DNA of 64,000 nucleotides. Origin: Streptomyces sp. G44 (GTDB lineage: Bacteria; Actinomycetota; Actinomycetes; Streptomycetales; Streptomycetaceae). Made by a program: the position numbers and the translations under genes. Location: NCBI RefSeq assembly GCF_016905445.1, contig NZ_JAFEXF010000002.1, positions 1 to 64,000 on the forward strand, in the 5' to 3' direction. The notes beneath the pieces are model-generated. The model was not told where the DNA came from. It searched no databases and saw only the letters and a list, made by a program, of their open reading frames with translations. Of the stretch, positions 1 through 8,404 are shown piece by piece; the stretch's first letter is position 1; each line of letters starts with the position of its first letter.

Positions 1-250
1 GCGGCAGGAGCGGGGCCCAGCGCTCGTGGCCGCGCGGCAGCGGGCCGGGCGCGGCGGTGAAGAGGCCGGCCGGCACCCTGTCGTACGCGTAGTCGACCTC
101 CACCGGATACGACACGGCATCCGTGCTGGTCACCGGGCACCCGCTGGTGAGCGGCGGCCACAGGGGGAAACGGACGGAGGGGTCACCGAGCGAGCGCTGG
201 CCGGTGGCGAGGGAAGCCGGGGAGGTGCGGGGCGAGGCCGGAGATGTCAT
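1..250 (-). CDS. N-terminal fragment of a possible PLP-dependent (threonine synthase-like) enzyme
   Basis: An open frame starts at ATG 250 and runs off the left edge after 83 codons. The readable part has a Thr/Ser/Pro-rich start, then PLWPPLTSGCP, a Cys-Pro pair, YPVEVDYAYD and finally HERWAPLLP. A Cys-Pro/YPxEVxYxYD stretch followed by RWxxLLP is what I remember of the region before the catalytic domain in fold-type II PLP enzymes such as threonine synthase-like proteins. The catalytic lysine is outside the window, so the assignment is an inference from a short stretch. It is divergent from the hydrolase-ABC gene, with about 180 bases between the starts. Confidence 0.5.
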   Translation of the reverse strand, partial: MTSPASPRTSPASLATGQRSLGDPSVRFPLWPPLTSGCPVTSTDAVSYPVEVDYAYDRVPAGLFTAAPGPLPRGHERWAPLLP

Positions 251-427
251 AGGTGCAGCGTAGGTTCACCCCTGACGCGGTGCGCCTCCGCGTGTCGACG
301 GCGCGCGTCCGATCTCCACGCGTACCGCGATCGCGGTACGCGGGCGCGGAGTCTACTCCCCGAGGAGTCGGCACAGTTCAGACCGGCGGCTGCCCCGGTT
401 GTCGGTGGCCGCCCGTACGGTTGACGC

Positions 428-3082
428 ATGGATCTACGACTGCCCAGGCCCCGGCTCCCCGGACCACGCCGGCTCATCGCCGCCGTGGCCGCCGTCGTGG
501 TGCTCGCGGGCGCCGGCACCTGGACGGCGGTGGCGTCGGACGACGGCCCGTCGGTGCACCGGGCCGACGGCACGCTCCGCGCCGACGGCGCGAAGATCGA
601 CACCTCGTACTTCACGGCGGGGGACGCGGACACCAAGCGCCCCGCCGTCCTCATCGGCCACGGCTTCGGCGGCAGCAAGGCCGACGTCCGCGACCAGGCC
701 GAGGACCTGGCCAGGGACGGTTACGCCGTCCTGACGTGGTCCGCGCGCGGCTTCGGGAGGTCCACCGGCAAGATCGGGCTGAACGACCCCAAGGGCGAGG
801 TCGCCGACGTCTCGAAGCTGATCGACTGGCTGGCGAAGCGCCCCGAGGTGCGGCTCGACAAGGCGGGCGACCCGCGCGTGGGCGTGACCGGAGCCTCGTA
901 CGGGGGCGCGGTGTCGCTGCTCGCCGCCGGGCACGACCGGCGGGTGGACGCGGTCGCCCCGCAGATCACCTACTGGAACCTCGCGGACGCCCTCTTCCCC
1001 GACGGCGTCTTCAAGAAGCTGTGGACCGGTTCGTTCATCAACACCGGTGGCGGCTGCGAGAAGTTCGAGAAGCAGCTGTGCGCCATGTACAACCGCGTCG
1101 CGGTCGCCGGGAAGCCCGACGCGAAGGCACGCGAGCTGCTGGCCGCGCGCAGTCCCGCCGCCGTCGGCGACCGCATCAAGGTGCCCACGTATCTCGTCCA
1201 GGGCCAGACCGACTCGCTCTTCCCGCTCGGCCAGGGCGACGCCATCGCGCGGGCGGTCCGGGCCAACGGCGCGCCCGTGGCGGTCGACTGGATCGCGGGC
1301 GGCCACGACGGCGGCGAGCGCGAGGCCGAGCGCGGACGCGTCGAGAAGCGCGTCGGCACCTGGTTCGACCGCTATCTGAAGGGCGACAAGGGCGCCGACA
1401 CCGGCCCCGCCTTCCGCGTCACCCGCACCGGAGGCGTCGACTCCACCGACGGGGCGGCCCAGCTGCGCGGCGCGAGCGGCGACACGTACCCCGGCCTGGA
1501 GAGCGGCCCGCGCGCGGTGCCGCTCAGCGGGCGCGAGCAGACCTTCGACAACCCCGCGGGCGCCAGCCCGCCCGCCGTCTCCACCCTCCCCGGCCTCGGT
1601 GGCACAGGCCTCTCCCGGCTCTCCACCCTCGGCATCGGCGTCTCCCTGGACCTCCCCGGGCAGCACGCCAGGTTCGAGTCGAAGCCACTGGGCAAGGACC
1701 TGCGCATCACCGGCACACCGACCGTGCGGGCCCACGTGCGGTCCACGCGCGGGGACGCCGTGCTCTTCGCGAAGGTCTACGACGTCGGGCCCGGCGGCAA
1801 GCAGCAGGTGCTGCCCTCTCAACTCGTCGCCCCCGTACGCGTGGAGAACGCCCGGCAGGGCAAGGACGTCGAGCTGCGGCTGCCCGCCATCGACCACGAG
1901 GTGCAGAAGGGCCACCGGCTGCGGCTCGTCCTCGCCTCCACCGACCTCGGGTACGCCTCACCGGCCGAACCCGCCGCGTACACCGTCTCCTTGAAGGGCG
2001 ACCTGACAGTGCCGACGGCCGCCGGTGTGAAGACCGCCGCCGCGCCGCTGCCGTCCTGGGTGTGGTGGCTGCCGGCGGCCGGGGCGGTCGTCGCCCTCGG
2101 CCTGCTGATCACCGGGCGGCGGCGCACGACGGCGCCCGCGCCCGACCCCGCGCTCGCCGAAGTGCCGCTCCAGATCACGGACTTGAGCAAGCGGTACGCG
2201 AAGTCCGCCGACCGTTACGCCGTCCGCGACGTCTCCTTCCGCGTCGAGAGGGGCCAGGTCCTCGGCCTCCTCGGGCCGAACGGCGCGGGCAAGACCACGA
2301 CCCTGCGCATGCTGATGGGCCTGATCCGGCCCGACGCGGGCGAGATCCGCGTCTTCGGGCAGGCGATCCGCCCGGGGGCGCCCGTCCTCTCCCGGGTCGG
2401 CGCGTTCGTCGAGGGCGCCGGATTCCTGCCGCACCTCAGCGGCCGGGAGAACCTGGAGCTGTACTGGAAGGCCACCGGACGCCCCGCCGAGGACGCCCAC
2501 CTCAGCGAGGCGCTGGAGATCGCGGGGCTCGGCGACGCCCTGGCCCGCGCCGTGCGGACGTACTCCCAGGGCATGCGCCAGCGCCTCGCCATCGCCCAGG
2601 CCATGCTCGGCCTGCCGGACCTGTTGATCCTCGACGAGCCGACGAACGGCCTGGACCCGCCGCAGATCCGCGAGATGCGCGAGGTCATGATCCGCTACGC
2701 GCGCGGGGGCCGCACGGTCATCGTCTCCAGCCATCTCCTCGCCGAGGTCGAGCAGACCTGCACGCACCTGGTCGTCATGGACCGCGGCCGCCTCGTCCAG
2801 GCGGGTCCCGTCGCCGAGATCGTCGGCTCCGGGGACACGCTCCTCGTCGGCCTCGCGCGGGACATCTCCGGCCCGCTGGTCGAGAAGATCGCCGCGCTGC
2901 CCGGCGTCGCCTCGGCGGTGCGCGCCGACGGCGGCCTCCTGGTGCGGCTCGACGGCACCCCGGAGGCGGGCGCCGCGCGCCTGCTGCCCGAACTGGTCCG
3001 CCTCGACGTGCCCGTGGAGTCCCTGGGCCCGCACCGCCGCCTCGAAGACGCCTTCCTGACCCTGATCGGAGGCACCGCATGA
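428..3082 (+). CDS. Membrane-anchored alpha/beta hydrolase fused to an ABC transporter ATPase
   Basis: 884 residues from ATG 428. Residues about 15-38 form a signal anchor. An S15/CocE-like alpha/beta hydrolase follows, with the nucleophile elbow GVTGASYGG near residue 152 and a C-terminal jelly-roll-like region to about 540. A second membrane segment (WVWWLPAAGAVVALGLL) lies near 542-560. The last 310 residues are a complete ABC ATPase: Walker A GPNGAGKT near 616, signature YSQGMRQR near 711, Walker B LLILDEP near 732 and H-loop SSH near 765. The fused protein probably couples an extracellular hydrolase to a cytoplasmic export ATPase; its permease follows with an ATGA overlap. The substrate is unknown. 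The two-domain architecture is clear; the joint function is inferred. Confidence 0.9.
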   Translation: MDLRLPRPRLPGPRRLIAAVAAVVVLAGAGTWTAVASDDGPSVHRADGTLRADGAKIDTSYFTAGDADTKRPAVLIGHGFGGSKADVRDQAEDLARDGYAVLTWSARGFGRSTGKIGLNDPKGEVADVSKLIDWLAKRPEVRLDKAGDPRVGVTGASYGGAVSLLAAGHDRRVDAVAPQITYWNLADALFPDGVFKKLWTGSFINTGGGCEKFEKQLCAMYNRVAVAGKPDAKARELLAARSPAAVGDRIKVPTYLVQGQTDSLFPLGQGDAIARAVRANGAPVAVDWIAGGHDGGEREAERGRVEKRVGTWFDRYLKGDKGADTGPAFRVTRTGGVDSTDGAAQLRGASGDTYPGLESGPRAVPLSGREQTFDNPAGASPPAVSTLPGLGGTGLSRLSTLGIGVSLDLPGQHARFESKPLGKDLRITGTPTVRAHVRSTRGDAVLFAKVYDVGPGGKQQVLPSQLVAPVRVENARQGKDVELRLPAIDHEVQKGHRLRLVLASTDLGYASPAEPAAYTVSLKGDLTVPTAAGVKTAAAPLPSWVWWLPAAGAVVALGLLITGRRRTTAPAPDPALAEVPLQITDLSKRYAKSADRYAVRDVSFRVERGQVLGLLGPNGAGKTTTLRMLMGLIRPDAGEIRVFGQAIRPGAPVLSRVGAFVEGAGFLPHLSGRENLELYWKATGRPAEDAHLSEALEIAGLGDALARAVRTYSQGMRQRLAIAQAMLGLPDLLILDEPTNGLDPPQIREMREVMIRYARGGRTVIVSSHLLAEVEQTCTHLVVMDRGRLVQAGPVAEIVGSGDTLLVGLARDISGPLVEKIAALPGVASAVRADGGLLVRLDGTPEAGAARLLPELVRLDVPVESLGPHRRLEDAFLTLIGGTA

Positions 3083-3942
3083 GCGCCCCCACCCTGGAGC
3101 GCCCCACCGCCCCCGGCTACCGCGCCGGACGCACCCTGCCCCTGCGGATCGAGGCGGTCCGCCAGCTGAAGCGGCGCCGCACGCTCGTGATGGGCGCCGT
3201 CATGGCGCTGCTGCCCGTCGTGCTCGTCATCGCGTTCGCCGTCGCCGGTTCGCCGGGGGAGCGCAACAGCGCGGTGACGCTGATGGACACGGCCACCGCG
3301 TCGGGCGTGAACTTCGCCGCGACCTGCCTGTTCGTCTCCGCCGGATTCCTCCTCGTCATCCCCGTCGCCCTGTTCTGCGGGGACACCGTCGCCTCCGAGG
3401 CGAGCTGGTCCTCCCTGCGGTATCTGCTGGCGGCGCCCGTGCCGCGCGCCCGCCTCCTGTGGTCCAAGCTCACCGTCGCGCTCGCCCTCAGCGCCGCCGC
3501 CATGGTGCTGCTCCCGCTGGTCGCGCTGGCGGTGGGGACGATGGCGTACGGCTGGGGCCCGCTGGAGATCCCGACCGGCGGCGAGCTGCCCGCGGGCACG
3601 GCGGCCCAGCGGCTGCTGATCGCCGTCGGCTACGTCTTCGTCTCCCAACTGGTCACCGCCGGGCTCGCGTTCTGGCTGTCGACGAAGACCGACGCCCCGC
3701 TCGGCGCGGTCGGCGGCGCGGTCGGCCTGACGATCGTCGGCAACGTCCTGGACGCGGTGACCGCGCTGGAGGACTGGCGCGACTTCCTCCCCGCGCACTG
3801 GCAGTTCGCCTGGGCCGACGTCCTCCAGGCCCGCCCGGAGTGGGGCGGCATGATCCAGGGCGCGGCGATCTCGGTGACGTACGCGCTGGTGCTGTTCGCG
3901 CTGGCGTTCCGGGGGTTCGCGCGCAAGGACGTGGTGTCCTGA
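3079..3942 (+). CDS. ABC-2 type transporter permease
   Basis: 287 residues with about six hydrophobic segments, starting with LVMGAVMALLPVVLVIAFAVAG and ending with SVTYALVLFALAFRGF, which is the layout of an ABC-2 family export permease. The ATG at 3079 overlaps the TGA of the upstream ATPase fusion (ATGA), so the two are translationally coupled and almost certainly form one exporter with the fused ATPase. The motif SWSSLRYLLAAPVPRARLL after the second segment matches the cytoplasmic coupling region typical of these permeases. The substrate cannot be told from the sequence. Confidence 0.9.
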   Translation: MSAPTLERPTAPGYRAGRTLPLRIEAVRQLKRRRTLVMGAVMALLPVVLVIAFAVAGSPGERNSAVTLMDTATASGVNFAATCLFVSAGFLLVIPVALFCGDTVASEASWSSLRYLLAAPVPRARLLWSKLTVALALSAAAMVLLPLVALAVGTMAYGWGPLEIPTGGELPAGTAAQRLLIAVGYVFVSQLVTAGLAFWLSTKTDAPLGAVGGAVGLTIVGNVLDAVTALEDWRDFLPAHWQFAWADVLQARPEWGGMIQGAAISVTYALVLFALAFRGFARKDVVS

Positions 3943-3985
3943 CCGGGGCGGGGGCGGCCCCGCAGCGGAGTACGGCGGTGGGGAC

Positions 3986-4960
3986 TCAGCGCCAGTCGTC
4001 GATCACATAGGCGTCCGGATGGCTGTAGCCCGCTTCGTTGGGCTTGTGCATGGTCACGCCTTGCAGCCAGGTACGGAAACCGCGGTCGGCCATGCGCCCG
4101 TAGGCATCCTGGCGGGCCAGGTTCACTCCGGCGTCCAGCTGCCCCAGCCCCTTCTCGGCGGCCAGCTGCTCGCACGCGTCCAGCAGCCGTTCGAACCGTT
4201 CCGCGGCGCCGGGGCCGGGGCGTACGGCGCCGAATTTGACGTAGCACACGTCCTCGCCGGCCTCCGACCCCGCGCCGCAGTGGCAGACGGCCAGACCGTC
4301 GAGGCCGGAGCCGGCGCCCTGGAGGAGGACGGTGTCGCCGATCCCCTGCGCCTGCGCGGCCGTGATCTCGCGCTCCAGGCTCAGCCCCTCGTACACGGCC
4401 TCCGTCAGCGCGCGGCAGAGGCTCAGGGCGCCGGGCCGCTCGGCGGCGCCCAGCTCCCCGTACAGCACGCGGCCGGGGGTCGTGGCGCGGACGGTGACCT
4501 GCTTCTTCATGACGGCGGTGAGGAACCGGGGCCAGAAGCCGTACCGGCGGTAGAGCTCCAGGTGCTTGGGGCTGTGCGAGAAGGTGAACAGGCCGACGTG
4601 GCGGCTCTGCCAGGTGTCGAAGCAGGCCATGACCGGTTCCATGAGGCGCCTGCCGATGCCCTGGTCCCACAGGTCCGGACGGATGGTCAGCGGGCCGAAG
4701 AACCCGACGCTGCCCCAGTCGGCGGCGAAGTTCGATCCGACGACCTCGCCCTCGACGGCCGCCGCGAAGGCCGCGTGCGGATCCGCCGCCCAGCGGGTGC
4801 GGACATAGTCGGCGGCCCCGAAGAACGTCTCCGGCTCAGGGGCCCCGAAGAACGTCCCGAAGGCGACCCGGAAGATCTCGTCGGCCCGATCCAGGTCCGC
4901 CTCCGCCAGCGGGCGGACGGACGCCGAGGCCGCGACACTCGTTCGCTGCGCTGCGGGCAT
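3986..4960 (-). CDS. GNAT family N-acetyltransferase
   Basis: Two GNAT-like halves. The N-terminal one begins SVRPLAEADLDRADEIFRVAF and contains the acetyl-CoA loop LWDQGIGRRLMEPVMACFD followed by LELYRRYGFWPR, the usual C-terminal GNAT element. The second half (from about residue 190) looks like a degenerate tandem acetyltransferase domain. I chose ATG 4960 because GGGAGAG lies a few bases upstream; an ATG 30 bases further up would also be in frame. It ends convergently with the ABC operon. Substrate unknown. Confidence 0.85.
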   Translation of the reverse strand: MPAAQRTSVAASASVRPLAEADLDRADEIFRVAFGTFFGAPEPETFFGAADYVRTRWAADPHAAFAAAVEGEVVGSNFAADWGSVGFFGPLTIRPDLWDQGIGRRLMEPVMACFDTWQSRHVGLFTFSHSPKHLELYRRYGFWPRFLTAVMKKQVTVRATTPGRVLYGELGAAERPGALSLCRALTEAVYEGLSLEREITAAQAQGIGDTVLLQGAGSGLDGLAVCHCGAGSEAGEDVCYVKFGAVRPGPGAAERFERLLDACEQLAAEKGLGQLDAGVNLARQDAYGRMADRGFRTWLQGVTMHKPNEAGYSHPDAYVIDDWR

Positions 4961-5179
4961 GATCGCTCTCCCTTCCACCCCCACCTCCATCGCACCACGG
5001 ACACGCGCCGCGGGCCAAGCGACCGGTCCGGCGGTACCTCACGGCCCGAACTGCCGCGTTCCCCGGCGGCCGGGCGGCAGCTGTTGGTCTCGTTCGCGTA
5101 CAAGCCCTTGACCAGGGAGTCGGCCGAGCAGGCAGCCGGTTCCGCTGATCCTCCCGAAAGGGTCGGGCCGCGCGCCCGC

Positions 5180-5281
5180 GACGCGAAGGCGCGGGTCGCC
5201 TTCGACCCCGGGACCGTCGAGCGGTTCCGCCTCATCGGCCACGAGAACCGCGAGGTCGCCGACGGCGACTTCCGCGACGCT
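5180..5281 (+). pseudogene. Remnant of a YfbK-type VWA-domain lipoprotein
   Basis: One frame reads ARVAFDPGTVERFRLIGHE and continues NREVADGDFRDA. This corresponds to the conserved C-terminal segment of YfbK-type von Willebrand factor A lipoproteins, remembered as QVEFNPxxVxxYRLIGYENR. Neither the MIDAS domain nor a start is present nearby, so this is a small leftover. The rest of 4961-5573 holds no gene I can support. Confidence 0.55.
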
Positions 5282-5573
5282 CCGGGGACGGCGGCGAGAC
5301 CGGCCCCGGCCACACGGCGAACGGCGCTGTGCGCGGTGCGCGCCGGGCCGGGCGCCGGCGGCCACCCCGCCACAGCGTGCGTGCGCCGGCTCGATCCAGG
5401 CACGGCTCCTCCCGCGGCGTGCCCCACGAGCCGTTGCCGCCGACGGCCATCAGCCGGTGGGTGACCCCGCGCACGGTCCGAGCACGCGGCTCCACCCGGC
5501 CGGGTTTCCCGTCACCGCCGTACGACAGGCAGCCGTGCCCCACGCCACGTCCCCGCCCATGCCCCCGGTGCGG

Positions 5574-7262
5574 CTACCCGCACAACTCCCGCTCCGCCCG
5601 CACCGGATCGTTGGGGAACCGGAACGCCGTGAGCCCCGCCGCCCCCGTCAGGTTCCGCCAGAACCGCCCGGCCGTCAGCGGCGCCCGCGTGGCCGCCCGC
5701 AGCTCGGCGAACGGCTCGCAGCGCAGGGCGCGCCGCGCCGCCGCGACGCGCTTCGGGTCGAGCCCTTCGGGCAGCGCGCCCCTGACCCCGCGGTCGGCGA
5801 CGATCCACTCGTCCGGCAGCCGCTTGTCGTGCCCCACCCGGCCGTTGATGGGCTGGGAGTGGGCCGCCAGCGGATAGGCGAGCCCGATCGGGTCGAGCGC
5901 GGCGCCGGACAGCGGGATCACGGAACCGCTGAAGCCGAGCGTGTTGTAGACCCCCGTGATCCCGGGCCGGGCCGCCGCGACCGGGCTGCGGGCGAGCAGC
6001 AGCGTGGGCGCGCCGTCCCGCGCCCGTTCCCGCACGAGACCGGCGTACGCCATGTTGCCCGGCTGCCCCGCGAAGGTGTGGTGCACGGGGTGCAGGGCGT
6101 CGTTCTGCTGGACGTACACGCCCCGCTCGTCCGCGATCCCGCCGGGCCCGATCCGCCCCTCGTACGGCACCCGCAGCACGGCCGCGCACGTCACCGCCCA
6201 CACCGCGACCCCGGCGGCGACGATCGTCCACGCGCGCGTGACGGGCACGAGGAAGACCGGCAGCAGCATCAGCAGCAGCCCCGGCAGGAACATCCGCCCG
6301 TGCATGAAGTCACCGCCCACCTTGATGACGTAGAGCCAGCAGAGGGCCCCCGCGATCACGGGCGCCGTCACGACGACGCGTTCGCGCATCCGCCCGGACG
6401 CCAGGAGACCCGCCACGATCATCAGCAGCGGCAGCCACAGCAGATATGTGCCGGCGAAGTCGTCGAGATAGTCGGCGCCCCGCCACCACAGGCTCCGCGA
6501 CGCCTCCTTGGTGACGCCCGGCAGCGGCATCAGGTGGCCGTAGTAGCCCATGCGGAAGATCTCGTACGCGACGGGCAGCGCCCCCGCCACGCCCGCGCCC
6601 GCGAGCACCCCGCGCCAGGACGGGCGCGCCACGGCCCACTGGGCGGCGAGGAAGACCAGCGACACCAGCGCCAGGTCCGGCCGCACGAGGGGCCCGAGCC
6701 CGAGCACCGCGCAGGTCGACAGCTCCCGGGGGCGGGTCACGAGCATCAGCCAGCCGCCCGCGATCCAGCACGTCGCGAGCCCCGTCTCCAGGCCGGACGT
6801 CGCGAAGTCCCAGACGGGCGGGAGGGCGAGGAGCACGAGGGCGCCGCAGGGCAGCAGGAGGCCGTCCCCGCCGCGCAGGTGCAGCGCGGCGGCCGCGGCG
6901 AGCGCGAAGCCGAGGGCGGTCAGGAACAGCCCGCCGTACATCGCGGCCGTGGGGATGTCGAAGCCGGGCGCCCCGGCGGCGACCAGCAGCCACTGCCACA
7001 GGGTCCCGGTGGACGACTCGGCCCGTTCCCCGACGTTGAAGACGGGACCGTTGCCCGCGAGCACCTGGCGCACCGTCCGCACGTAGATGTGGCCGTCGTC
7101 GGACATCCACCGCCGCTGGAACCCGGCGAAGGCGACGACGAGGGCGGGCAGGAAGGCGAGCCCGAGCCGCGCGGCCGTCCGCCATCGCTCGCTCCGGGCG
7201 TCGACGGGCGGCGGCTCCGCGGTACGGACACCGGAGGAGCCGAACGAGTACGTAGACGTCAT
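5574..7262 (-). CDS. Polytopic membrane protein of the ZomB/AftB (arabinofuranosyltransferase-like) family
   Basis: 562 residues from ATG 7262, with about ten hydrophobic segments, then a soluble C-terminal third. Near residue 55 it has MSDDGHIYVRTVRQVL, then GNGPVFNVGERAESSTGTLW, the arrangement seen in ZomB and in the mycobacterial arabinosyltransferase AftB (an acidic pair before a helix, then GxVFNxGERxExxT). The acidic pair is the probable metal or lipid-phospho-sugar site of a GT-C glycosyltransferase. It probably moves a sugar from a polyprenyl carrier to an external acceptor; donor and acceptor are unknown. Confidence 0.75.
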   Translation of the reverse strand: MTSTYSFGSSGVRTAEPPPVDARSERWRTAARLGLAFLPALVVAFAGFQRRWMSDDGHIYVRTVRQVLAGNGPVFNVGERAESSTGTLWQWLLVAAGAPGFDIPTAAMYGGLFLTALGFALAAAAALHLRGGDGLLLPCGALVLLALPPVWDFATSGLETGLATCWIAGGWLMLVTRPRELSTCAVLGLGPLVRPDLALVSLVFLAAQWAVARPSWRGVLAGAGVAGALPVAYEIFRMGYYGHLMPLPGVTKEASRSLWWRGADYLDDFAGTYLLWLPLLMIVAGLLASGRMRERVVVTAPVIAGALCWLYVIKVGGDFMHGRMFLPGLLLMLLPVFLVPVTRAWTIVAAGVAVWAVTCAAVLRVPYEGRIGPGGIADERGVYVQQNDALHPVHHTFAGQPGNMAYAGLVRERARDGAPTLLLARSPVAAARPGITGVYNTLGFSGSVIPLSGAALDPIGLAYPLAAHSQPINGRVGHDKRLPDEWIVADRGVRGALPEGLDPKRVAAARRALRCEPFAELRAATRAPLTAGRFWRNLTGAAGLTAFRFPNDPVRAERELCG

Positions 7263-7346
7263 GGGCCCTACATCGGCGCGTCCCCCGCCCCGCTTGAGGC
7301 GACGGTTCCGCCCCGCTTGCGGCGTAGGCCCCGCTCGCGGCGGGCC

Positions 7347-7817
7347 CTACGCCTTCGGGATGTCGAAGTACCGCGTGAGCGCCGCGGCCAGCGCGACATC
7401 GCCCACGACCTTGACCTTGCGCAGCAGGAACAGCGTGACGGGACTGGCGTTGCCCGACACGAGCCTCAGGAACTCCGCGTCGGCCATGGCGAGCGCGAGC
7501 CGGGGCTCCGCCGCCGAGCGGCCCTGACGCACGGTGCACGTCCCGTCCGCGATCCTCGTCTCGTACACGACGTCGGGGCCGGCGCCGCCACCCGTCACCG
7601 TCCAGCGGATCAACGCCGTGAGCGACCCGGCCGCCTCCGGTCTGAACTGCCGCTCCATGCGCCCGAAGACCTCGCCGAGCACCCGCTCCCGCAGCGCGCC
7701 GTCCCGGGCTATCCCGGTGAGTTGGCGGCCGGAGAGTCCCTTCACCATGCGGGCGAAGTCGTCGGGGGTGACGCTCGTGAAGTCCAGTCGGGCGATCCTG
7801 CTGATCTCGTCCGCCAC
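7347..7817 (-). CDS. SCP2 sterol-binding domain protein
   Basis: 156 residues. After a helical N-terminal third, the segment AGSLTALIRWTVTGGGAG through YETRIADGTCTVRQG to LALAMADAEFLRLVSGNASP and LLRKVKVVGDVALAAAL follows the SCP2 fold, which binds sterols or other lipids in a hydrophobic tunnel. GGAG abuts an ATG at 7823 with no spacer, while GTG 7817 is six bases away from it, so I place the start at GTG 7817 (VADEISRIARLDF). It lies just upstream of the ZomB-like gene on the same strand and may be co-transcribed with it. Confidence 0.85.
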   Translation of the reverse strand: MADEISRIARLDFTSVTPDDFARMVKGLSGRQLTGIARDGALRERVLGEVFGRMERQFRPEAAGSLTALIRWTVTGGGAGPDVVYETRIADGTCTVRQGRSAAEPRLALAMADAEFLRLVSGNASPVTLFLLRKVKVVGDVALAAALTRYFDIPKA

Positions 7818-8404
7818 GGCCATCTCCTTTAACCCTGCGGTAGTCGGTCCAGGCCCCCGTCGGCATACGATATGGGGATTGTCATTCCGCTACGCACGCG
7901 TAGGTCGACCGGGAGGCAAGCCGCCGCCCTCTCAGGGCGCGCCCGATCCGGTCGAGCTGCCTGCCGACCACGCCGTCGAGCGGCAGCCGCGGCGGGCGCC
8001 GCGCGTCACGGTCGCTGACGCGCGCGGTGAGGGAGCCCACGCGCACCAGTACGCGGTGGTCGGTGAGCGGGCGGCCACCGGAACCGTCCGCGCTCAGCTC
8101 GAAGGAGGACGGGTCCGCCACCGGGCTCGGGCGTCTTTCCCACGCTCCCAGGGGAGTTGACGGCGGGCGCGTGTGCGGCCGTTGACGCGGAAGAGGTCGC
8201 GGGTGACGGCGACGCCGAACACCCGGCGAGCCCCGACACACCGGCGGCCACCACGGCTCCGCAGGAAGGCGGTCAACACAGCCGGCCACCACATGGCGGT
8301 CTGCACGGTTTCTCGGTCTCTGCTCGTGGAACCGGCGCCGGGCCTCGTGTACGTGGGGCCGGGCGCCGGTTCTCGGACACTGTTCGGGCGTGTGGCAGCG
8401 GGGA
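7818..8404 (-). other. Gap without a supported gene
   Basis: About 590 bases between the SCP2 gene and the secreted-protein operon. A minus-strand frame near 7900-8110 (RPLTDHRVLVRVGSLTARVS) looks faintly coding but has no start with a ribosome site and no family I recognise; it may be a gene remnant. The right end carries the terminator at 8329-8372. Confidence 0.4.
8329..8372 (-). terminator. Strong inverted repeat after the 8405-10804 operon
   Basis: GAACCGGCGCC pairs with GGCGCCGGTTC around a GC-rich centre, giving at least 11 paired bases. It begins about 30 bases beyond the stop of the secreted protein at 8405. There is no clear U-tract, as is common for Streptomyces terminators. Confidence 0.55.

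Noticed and set aside
253..3942. A 1229-codon open frame on the plus strand and other very long frames (for example 44537-47440 plus, 434-1915 minus).
   Set aside because: They are Arg/Pro/Gly-rich shadows of real genes caused by the GC bias at third positions; domains, motifs and ribosome sites lie in the other frames.
5282..5573. Minus-strand frame with THRLMAVGGNGSWGTPREEP as a gene remnant.
   Set aside because: No start, no ribosome site and no family I can name; the plus strand is equally open there.
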